Part shown: positions 1 through 4,749 of the stretch, piece after piece
Position numbering within the stretch: the stretch's first letter is position 1
Layout of the letters: each line of letters starts with the position of its first letter
NCBI GenBank assembly: GCA_964478235.1
Contig: CAYZGX010000013.1
Location: forward strand, 1 to 14,128
Direction: 5' to 3'
DNA: 14,128 bases
DNA from: 2-02-FULL-45-10 sp964478235
GTDB taxonomy: Bacteria > Patescibacteriota > Patescibacteriia > Magasanikbacterales > GWA2-37-8
Position numbers and translations under genes: made by a program
Notes under the pieces: generated by a model
Database searches by the model: none
What the model was told of the DNA's origin: nothing
Seen by the model: only the letters and a program-made list of their open reading frames with translations

Positions 1-1
1 C

Positions 2-44
2 TACAAATAACAACACCCACTTTTTGTGGGTGTTGTTATTTGTA
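2..44. terminator. perfect 19-bp hairpin, probable bidirectional terminator
   Basis: Bases 2-20 and 26-44 are perfect reverse complements around a TTTTT loop (21-25). The core is GC-rich (CACCCAC/GTGGGTG). The outer arms are AT-rich, so the 3' side is U-rich on either strand, as in bidirectional intrinsic terminators. It would end transcription entering from the left, and possibly minus-strand read-through from the 288-782 gene. There is no clean run of T after the stem, so function is inferred from structure. Confidence 0.55.
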
Positions 45-51
45 ATTCGCA

Positions 52-267
52 TGAGGGAATCGAACGGGGAAGGGAGAAACCGCGAGGTTTCTCATGTTGA
101 GGAAAGTCCACGAAAACCCGAAGGTTTTCGTGAGAGCGAAGCGAGTTTGATTCCTTGCGAAGCAAGGTTCCCGTATAGGCTGTAAATAGATGTAGCCCTC
201 ACCATCTCCTACGAAGTAAGAAAGAGAGTTGGGTTGACTGTCCGCGCGAGCGCGTGGACAGTCTTTT
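52..267 (+). ncRNA. structured RNA with RNase P RNA-like motifs (candidate, unusually short)
   Basis: The stretch has no credible gene but strong RNA structure. Stem 74-81/86-93 is 8 bp with a GCGA tetraloop, stem 109-118/123-132 is 10 bp with a CGAA loop, and a hairpin with CCTTGC/GCAAGG arms lies at about 153-167. TGAGGG (52-57) can pair with CCCTCA (196-201), closing the whole element. GAGGAAAGTCC (99-109) is identical to the near-universal P4-entry motif of bacterial RNase P RNA. GCAAGG, TAGGCTG and ATAGATG (161-192) resemble, in the same order, its 3' conserved segment before P2. The usual 3' segment (ACAGAA then GGCTTA) and a specificity domain are not visible, and the length is about 215 nt against roughly 350-400. 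It ends in a clear terminator. TGTAAT (41-46) could be a -10 box giving a start near 52. It could be a miniaturised RNase P RNA, a decayed copy, or an unrelated RNA. That an RNA is present is more certain than its identity. Confidence 0.45.
236..267 (+). terminator. intrinsic terminator of the small RNA
   Basis: GACTGTCC (236-243) pairs with GGACAGTC (256-263), and the stem extends inward to 12 bp (one G-U pair) with a GAGC loop. TTTT (264-267) follows directly. This is a strong Rho-independent terminator on the plus strand. The 3' arm segment CGTGGAC (253-259) is also perfectly complementary to GTCCACG (106-112) upstream, so a competing long-range pairing is possible. Confidence 0.75.
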
Positions 268-287
268 GTGTCGCCCAGTGGTATGGG

Positions 288-782
288 TCAGTAGATCGTT
301 TTGATCAAGCCATTTTTTATCACCGAATCGGTTTCCAGTCCGCCGGTCTCGTCTGCAGCGGCAAGCGCTGTGTCCGGGTCGGCGAAATGAAAGAAATCCG
401 TGTAGTGATTGGTGTATGTCAGCGAGGCATAGACCGCTTCACCAAAAGGGTCCTTGTCGTTCAGAAAGTTGTCGGGCAGGAATGTGGTGGCGTGGTAGGT
501 GTAGTTTGGTTCGTTGAGCGAGTACGTATACTCGTCGTAGTTCCAATCCGTTCCAACTCGCACCACAATCACGGCCATACCAACATAGTCATCGTCATTG
601 CCGCTCGTATCCCACGAGGTGGTGACCAGGTTGTTATCCTCGTCGTATTCGGCTTCGGTGATGACTGAGGTCACAAGAGTGATGTTTACTGCGACTGAGA
701 CGCTGTCCGAATTCGCCTGGCTCACCTGAGGGGTAAGCAAAGTAATGATGGTAAAGAGCAAAGTCGCAAGTTGCCGGTTCAT
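288..782 (-). CDS. small exported protein of unknown function
   Basis: I do not recognise the family. The 164-residue product begins with a typical Sec signal peptide: a basic N-terminus (MNRQ), a hydrophobic core (LATLLFTIITLL) and a likely cleavage site after VSQA (about residue 23). The mature part is acidic, rich in Asp, Asn, Thr and Tyr, without cysteines, and alternates in a way that suggests beta structure. It is probably exported or surface-exposed. The ATG at 782 is supported by a GGAGA Shine-Dalgarno (minus strand, 789-793) six bases upstream and by a near-consensus promoter (838-866). It is a single-gene unit, convergent with the small RNA, and stops (TGA) about 20 bp from that RNA's terminator. 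The good coding character and start signals make it a likely real gene; function is unknown. Confidence 0.7.
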   Translation of the reverse strand: MNRQLATLLFTIITLLTPQVSQANSDSVSVAVNITLVTSVITEAEYDEDNNLVTTSWDTSGNDDDYVGMAVIVVRVGTDWNYDEYTYSLNEPNYTYHATTFLPDNFLNDKDPFGEAVYASLTYTNHYTDFFHFADPDTALAAADETGGLETDSVIKNGLIKTIY

Positions 783-788
783 GGGGCT

Positions 789-793
789 TCTCC
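789..793 (-). promoter_or_regulatory. Shine-Dalgarno site of the exported-protein gene
   Basis: Read on the minus strand this is GGAGA, six bases before the ATG at 782. It is notable because most plus-strand genes here lack a Shine-Dalgarno sequence. Confidence 0.6.
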
Positions 794-837
794 ATGGAAA
801 GTGCGGCCGGCATGGCCGTAATCTTTCACTAGTGGCG

Positions 838-866
838 ATTATACTACAAAAGACTGGTTAAATCAA
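838..866 (-). promoter_or_regulatory. sigma70-type promoter for the 288-782 gene
   Basis: On the minus strand, TTGATT (861-866) and a perfect TATAAT (838-843) are separated by 17 bp. The predicted start near 831 gives a leader of about 50 nt. That leader contains a short inverted repeat (CGGCC/GGCCG, 804-818) upstream of the ribosome site. Confidence 0.75.
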
Positions 867-895
867 GCTAGATAGGGCACTTTGGTTGGTCTATA

Positions 896-928
896 AAAAA
901 AGACGCTCTTCACTAGAGTGTCTTTTTT
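896..928. terminator. bidirectional intrinsic terminator
   Basis: GACGCTCT (902-909) pairs with AGAGTGTC (915-922), including one G-U pair, around a 5-nt loop. The stem is flanked by an A-run (896-901) and a T-run (923-928), so it has the A-tract/stem/T-tract form that works in both directions. Its obvious job is to end minus-strand transcription from the 1031-1414 gene before the next promoter at 866. Confidence 0.8.
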
Positions 929-930
929 CT

Positions 931-984
931 CCACCTGCTCGTTATACCTACAAATACTTATGGGTATAACGAGATCGCAGGTGG
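931..984. repeat. long bulged inverted repeat (18 bp of stem)
   Basis: CCACCTGC (931-938) pairs with GCAGGTGG (977-984), and TCGTTATACC (939-948) pairs with GGTATAACGA (963-972). The two stems are separated by a one-sided 4-nt bulge GATC (973-976), and the loop is 14 nt (949-962). It lies between the stop of the 1031-1414 gene and the terminator at 896-928, so minus-strand mRNA would carry both hairpins at its 3' end. I see no second copy in the window and no transposase. It may be an mRNA 3'-end stabiliser or the remnant of a mobile element. Confidence 0.65.
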
Positions 985-1030
985 AATTGTTTGCCCACGG
1001 TCTCGCCAAACAAGGTTGTTGGCTCACTTA

Positions 1031-1414
1031 TCACCTGAAATGGAAGAGGGTCTTCTTGTCCGTGGCCGTGAGGTCATTGTAGGCCTTGCGGGTGAGAATC
1101 GGCACGGCGTGGCCGAGGTCGTCGCGCGGGCAGTCCATGGGAAATCCGTAGTTTTCGCGAACATTTACGAGGAGAAGGCGCTTGAGGCGGGGCAGTGGTG
1201 TTTTGTAACCAAAACCTCGCTCAATATCGTCAATCACCGTCGTGTCGGTAGACCAGACCAGCTCTCCGCCCTGGTTGGTAAACAGGCGCAGGGGAGGTAT
1301 AGGCTGTTTTCCTGGCAGGATGATTTCGAGTGTTTCCGCTTGGCGAATCTCATACCCGCTCAGATCTTTCCCAATAATTTCGACGATACTTGTCCGTCCT
1401 TTTTTTCGGCTCAT
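1031..1414 (-). CDS. conserved-looking protein of unknown function, 127 aa
   Basis: I do not recognise the family. The product starts MSRKKGRTS, has no signal peptide or membrane segment, and contains one Cys. It alternates hydrophobic strand-like stretches (LEIILPG, LRLFTNQGG, LKRLLLVNVREN) and ends in a charged, probably helical tail. It is probably a small soluble cytoplasmic protein. An upstream in-frame TTG (1450) would extend it by 12 residues. I chose ATG 1414 because AGGAGG (minus strand, 1420-1425) lies five bases before it, while no ribosome site precedes the TTG. It has its own promoter (1460-1488), divergent from the surface-protein gene, and is followed by hairpins at 931-984 and 896-928. 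Confidence 0.65.
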   Translation of the reverse strand: MSRKKGRTSIVEIIGKDLSGYEIRQAETLEIILPGKQPIPPLRLFTNQGGELVWSTDTTVIDDIERGFGYKTPLPRLKRLLLVNVRENYGFPMDCPRDDLGHAVPILTRKAYNDLTATDKKTLFHFR

Positions 1415-1419
1415 AGGAG

Positions 1420-1425
1420 CCTCCT
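1420..1425 (-). promoter_or_regulatory. perfect Shine-Dalgarno deciding the start at 1414
   Basis: The minus strand reads AGGAGG, five bases before ATG 1414. It favours this ATG over the in-frame TTG at 1450. Confidence 0.75.
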
Positions 1426-1459
1426 GGTGGTGGGTGGGCGTACTAAACAAACTACACAG

Positions 1460-1488
1460 AGCCTAGCATAGTTTGTTAGTTTTATCAA
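1460..1488 (-). promoter_or_regulatory. promoter for the 127-aa protein gene
   Basis: On the minus strand, TTGATA (1483-1488) and TAGGCT (1460-1465) are 17 bp apart. TG one base upstream of the hexamer makes it an extended -10. The predicted start is near 1453, giving a leader of about 40 nt. Confidence 0.55.
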
Positions 1489-1500
1489 CAGTTTGGTCGC

Positions 1501-1529
1501 TTTATTTGTTCTTTGTGCCGTGTTATACT
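1501..1529 (+). promoter_or_regulatory. promoter for the surface protein, near-leaderless
   Basis: TTTATT (1501-1506), a 17-bp spacer and TATACT (1524-1529), with TG at 1521-1522 as an extended -10. The expected start is near 1536, only about 6 nt before ATG 1542, so the mRNA would be almost leaderless. Confidence 0.6.
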
Positions 1530-1541
1530 AACTAACCTGGT

Positions 1542-4500
1542 ATGCGTAAATTTAATCACATGCTCCGTTATTTTTTTCTTAAATCAACAAGTAAGTATAC
1601 TCTTTTTTTAGGCATACTTTCTTTCTTTATTTTTTCGTGGTTTTTCTCTGATTCAGCCTGGGCACTCCGGGATGCTGTTCGAATTGGTGAGACAGCTAGT
1701 AATAATGGCGCGGTGGCTAATGCGACTTTTGCACCAGATGGAACAAGTTGGTGGTCTGGTAACTCGTTTGAGACAGCGGGTACAAGTACTTTTGGTTCCA
1801 CTGGTGGTAGAGTTTTTGATCTCACGACCGGTGCTCCGGTGTATGCGAATTATCCTCGCATTCCTTTGAATGCCCAAACGGTTATTTCTGATAATGCTGG
1901 GGGCTGGTATGTCGCTGGTGGTACAACTTCCACGATTAATGAAGCTCAGGCGACAACGCTGCTTTTTCATATTTTGTCTGATGGTTCTGTTGATGCGACT
2001 TTTAGCACAGTTATTACGACCACCATTAGTGCGATGGCTCTGCGTACTTCCACTTTGTATATTGGCGGATCGTTTGTGATGGTTAATGGTGTAGCGCGTA
2101 ATCGTTTGGCAGCGGTTAATGCTACCACCGGTGCTTTGCTTGACTGGAACCCAAATGTTAATAATATCGTATCGGCCATCGCTCTTGATCCGACTGGGGC
2201 TACAACGACTATTTTTGTTGGCGGATCGTTTACTACTACAACAGGTAATATAACTCGTCGTCGAGTGGCGGCGTGGGATCCAAACGGTGCCCTTACCAGC
2301 TGGAATCCTGATGTTAATAATACAGTTAGTGCTGTTACTTTTGACCCATCGTCGGTGACCTCTAGTATTTTTGTTGGTGGATCGTTTACGACGACGACAG
2401 CATCCTCAACTACTAACTATGTTCGTAATCGTCTGGCCGCCTATGATCGGAACGGTTCGTTAATTGGTGATTGGTCGCCGAGTTTTGATAGCACTGTAAG
2501 TGAAATGGCGTTTGATGCTCAAGGAAATACTTCGTCCCTGTTTGTCGGTGGATCATTTACTATTGTGAGCTCTACCAATTCTGTTCCTTCAACAACAATG
2601 AGCCGGGTGGTGGCAATTGATCGCAGTGGTAATTTAGTTACGTCATGGCGACCGATGTTCAACGGAAGCGCTTCCGACATTATGGTGATGTCATCGACGG
2701 TTTATGCGAGCGGTAACTTCTATAAAGTAACCTCAACTAATGCGACTGGAGCGATTGATCGCCTGTATATGGCGGGGGTTGATTATAATGGTGATTTCAC
2801 GAGCTTCCAGCTTCCTGTAGCTATTCAGGTTAATGATTTTGCAATTTCTGGTGGCCAAATATTTGCCGTCGCCTTTGATTTTTATGAAAATGCGTATCGA
2901 GTATACGATTTGTACAGCATGAATCCAGATGGTGGCTTAAACACGACCTTCGGTTTTCCTCGAGTGTCCAGTTCGCTCACTAATACTCTTGGTGGTGGCG
3001 ATGTGAATGCTGTTTATTACGATAAAAATACTGATGCAGTGTATATTGGTGGCACTTTTCAAGCGGTTAACGGTACGCCGCGTAATAATTTGGCTGCTCT
3101 TGATAGGAGTGGTAATGTGCTTCCTTGGAATCCCGGCTCAAATGCAGCGGTGGCTGTTATTACCGGTGACCCAACCGGAACGACAAGCTCGCTGTTTATT
3201 GGCGGTGATTTTGTCGATATTAATAGTTCAACCCGTAATCGTTTGGCCGCTGTTGATGCCAACGGTGTCTTGATTGGCGATTGGAATCCGATGGGTGCGA
3301 GTAGTACAGTTAGCTTTATTGCTTTTGATAAAACAGGGGCAACGAGTAGTATTTTTATTGGCGGAAGCTTTACCAAAGCCGCTGGCCAGACGCGCAATCG
3401 CATGGCCGCTTTTGATCGTAACGGTGTTTTGACGCATTTTGATCCAAATGTTAACAACACTATTGAGTGGATGCAGTTTGACCCCACCATGACTACTTCG
3501 AGTTTGTTTATCTCTGGGTCGTTTACTACTATTAATACCAGCACTTCTCGCAATCGCATTGCGGCAATTGACATTAATGGTGTGGCAACACATTGGAATC
3601 CGAATGCTAATAATACTGTTGAAACTTTTTTTATCACAACAAGCACACTCTTTGCTTCGGGTGCTTTTACGATGGTTAATAGTTCTACTCGAGATCGGTT
3701 TGTGGCAATTAATATTTCAACTGGAACATTACAAAATTGGGCGCCGCCAGCTCGAGCGCCAACCCCGAATGGTGTTTATGGTTTTAATAAATTTCGTTTG
3801 GTGGCTTCGTGTGGTGCTTTTTGTTCGACGATTTCTAATCGTTCAGTATCTGGTTTAGTAGAATTTGACGCAAGTCTCTTGTCGTTTCTCACAACTGATC
3901 AAGCTGTTTCTGAGGCTGGTGGAACAACAACTTTGGTTGTAGGTATTAATGCCACCTCTACTGACCCGGTTGATGTTTATGTGAGTGTCACTGGCGGCAC
4001 CGCTTCATCAGGTAGTGATTTTATTTATACTGCGGCAACAGCTACTATTGCTGCTGGCTCGACTACCACTTCGGTGCAGTTTGCTTTGTCCGATGATCCG
4101 ACCAGCGAAAGTTCCGAAACAGCTGTTTTTTCTATCTCAAATTTTGCCGGTGCTCTTGTTCCATATAGCGCTTCGTCTACGGTCACTATTACTATTTCTG
4201 ACAATGATGCTGCTACTCAGCAACAGTCTACGCCGGTGTATGGTGGCTCGTCGCCAGCCCTCGTATCTTCACCTGAACCAGAAATAGTGATTGCGACTTC
4301 AACAGAACCGCTTGTTGCAACCTCTACTTTGCCGATTGTGTTGCCTGAACAGCCGGTAGTTGCTGTGCCCGCTCCTGTTGTTGCCCCGACAACGACACCA
4401 ACGACTACCCCTAAAGTGCTTTTAATGTTTACCCGGTCCTTAAAACGAGGTTTGCGTGGGGTGGATGTTTTAGCTCTTCAGCGCGCTCTTAATAGTCTCG

Positions 4501-4700
4501 GTTTCACTATTTCGAAGATTGGTCCAGGTTCGGTTGGTAAAGAAACTGATTTATTTGGTATTGCCACAGAGGCTGCAGTGAAACGTTTTCAAGAGAAATA
4601 TAAGAAAGAATTATTAATTCCACTCGGTCTTAAGCGTGCTACTGGCATTGTTGCGTTGCGTACGCAAAAATTACTTCTTCAGTTGATGGCTTCTGAGTAG
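1542..4700 (+). CDS. cell-surface protein: delta-60-like beta-propeller repeats, Calx-beta domain, peptidoglycan-binding domain
   Basis: The 1052-residue exported protein is probably tethered to the cell wall. A hydrophobic signal or anchor segment spans about 19-41 (ending near SAWA). Residues about 44-760 hold roughly ten repeats of about 50-60 residues of the form ...LFVGGSFTTxxxxxRNRLAAxDxNGxLxxWNP..., which is the pattern of delta-60/DUF5122 beta-propeller repeats. A CX3C pair (C757, C761), the only cysteines I see, closes this region. Residues about 777-889 form a Calx-beta domain (VSEAGGTTTL, GTASSGSDF, SDDPTSESSET), a fold that usually binds calcium. A Ser/Thr/Pro/Val linker follows (about 890-962). 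The C-terminus (about 964-1050) matches a PG_binding_1 domain (LRGVDVLALQRALNSLGF ... TEAAVKRFQ ... RTQKLLLQL). There is no Shine-Dalgarno; the ATG lies about 12 nt after the -10 box. A second in-frame ATG at 1560 is possible. Likely roles are adhesion or cell contact, but the ligand is unknown. Confidence 0.88.
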   Translation: MRKFNHMLRYFFLKSTSKYTLFLGILSFFIFSWFFSDSAWALRDAVRIGETASNNGAVANATFAPDGTSWWSGNSFETAGTSTFGSTGGRVFDLTTGAPVYANYPRIPLNAQTVISDNAGGWYVAGGTTSTINEAQATTLLFHILSDGSVDATFSTVITTTISAMALRTSTLYIGGSFVMVNGVARNRLAAVNATTGALLDWNPNVNNIVSAIALDPTGATTTIFVGGSFTTTTGNITRRRVAAWDPNGALTSWNPDVNNTVSAVTFDPSSVTSSIFVGGSFTTTTASSTTNYVRNRLAAYDRNGSLIGDWSPSFDSTVSEMAFDAQGNTSSLFVGGSFTIVSSTNSVPSTTMSRVVAIDRSGNLVTSWRPMFNGSASDIMVMSSTVYASGNFYKVTSTNATGAIDRLYMAGVDYNGDFTSFQLPVAIQVNDFAISGGQIFAVAFDFYENAYRVYDLYSMNPDGGLNTTFGFPRVSSSLTNTLGGGDVNAVYYDKNTDAVYIGGTFQAVNGTPRNNLAALDRSGNVLPWNPGSNAAVAVITGDPTGTTSSLFIGGDFVDINSSTRNRLAAVDANGVLIGDWNPMGASSTVSFIAFDKTGATSSIFIGGSFTKAAGQTRNRMAAFDRNGVLTHFDPNVNNTIEWMQFDPTMTTSSLFISGSFTTINTSTSRNRIAAIDINGVATHWNPNANNTVETFFITTSTLFASGAFTMVNSSTRDRFVAINISTGTLQNWAPPARAPTPNGVYGFNKFRLVASCGAFCSTISNRSVSGLVEFDASLLSFLTTDQAVSEAGGTTTLVVGINATSTDPVDVYVSVTGGTASSGSDFIYTAATATIAAGSTTTSVQFALSDDPTSESSETAVFSISNFAGALVPYSASSTVTITISDNDAATQQQSTPVYGGSSPALVSSPEPEIVIATSTEPLVATSTLPIVLPEQPVVAVPAPVVAPTTTPTTTPKVLLMFTRSLKRGLRGVDVLALQRALNSLGFTISKIGPGSVGKETDLFGIATEAAVKRFQEKYKKELLIPLGLKRATGIVALRTQKLLLQLMASE
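2050..3740 (+). repeat. degenerate in-gene tandem repeats encoding propeller blades
   Basis: Units of about 150-170 bp recur in frame. Each contains a block like GGCGGATCGTTTAC (for example near 2064, 2220, 2379 and 2548; diverged near 3190, 3360, 3515 and 3655), followed by CGTAATCGTTTGGC-like bases encoding RNRLAA. The first copies (2050-2600) are closest to each other at DNA level, suggesting recent expansion there. Confidence 0.7.
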
Positions 4701-4710
4701 GCAAATTACT

Positions 4711-4738
4711 TTGATGCTTAGGCTAAAAGTGGTATACT
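4711..4738 (+). promoter_or_regulatory. promoter of the cyclase-like/cls/rarA operon, near-leaderless
   Basis: TTGATG (4711-4716), a 16-bp spacer and TATACT (4733-4738), with TG at 4730-4731 as an extended -10. The expected start near 4745 is about 5 nt before ATG 4750. The gap after the preceding stop is only 49 bp and holds no terminator hairpin. Confidence 0.65.
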
Positions 4739-4749
4739 AGGGGTAGTAT

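Noticed and set aside
53..66. GGGAATCGAAC resembling the T-arm of a minus-strand tRNA or tmRNA
   Set aside because: On the minus strand the flanks (CCCCG and CCCTC) cannot form the 5-bp T-stem, and no anticodon arm is present. The bases pair better within the plus-strand RNA.
498..502. Calling the 653-aa protein a diguanylate cyclase because of GGDEI
   Set aside because: This refers to residues 498-502 of the product of 4750-6711. The fifth residue is Ile, the FKxIND motif of the second domain is not kept and no I-site is visible, so c-di-GMP synthesis cannot be claimed.
234..668. Plus-strand open frame of 144 codons over the exported-protein gene
   Set aside because: It begins inside the small RNA's terminator, has no signal or family resemblance, and mirrors the minus-strand gene, which has a signal peptide, promoter and Shine-Dalgarno.
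939..972. GTTATAC/GTATAAC pair as an integron attC site
   Set aside because: The core boxes are inside-out relative to attC (RYYYAAC...GTTRRRY), do not fit the RRR positions, and no integrase or cassette array is present.
1415..1450. TTG start at 1450 extending the minus-strand gene by 12 residues
   Set aside because: No ribosome site precedes it, and the extension covers the perfect AGGAGG that serves ATG 1414.
1016..1471. Plus-strand open frame of 151 codons opposite the 127-aa gene
   Set aside because: No promoter or ribosome site, Cys- and Arg-rich shadow-like composition; the minus strand has AGGAGG and an extended -10 promoter.
3059..3646. Minus-strand open frame of 195 codons inside the surface-protein gene
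   Set aside because: It is the complement of the propeller repeats; its apparent internal repetition simply mirrors them.
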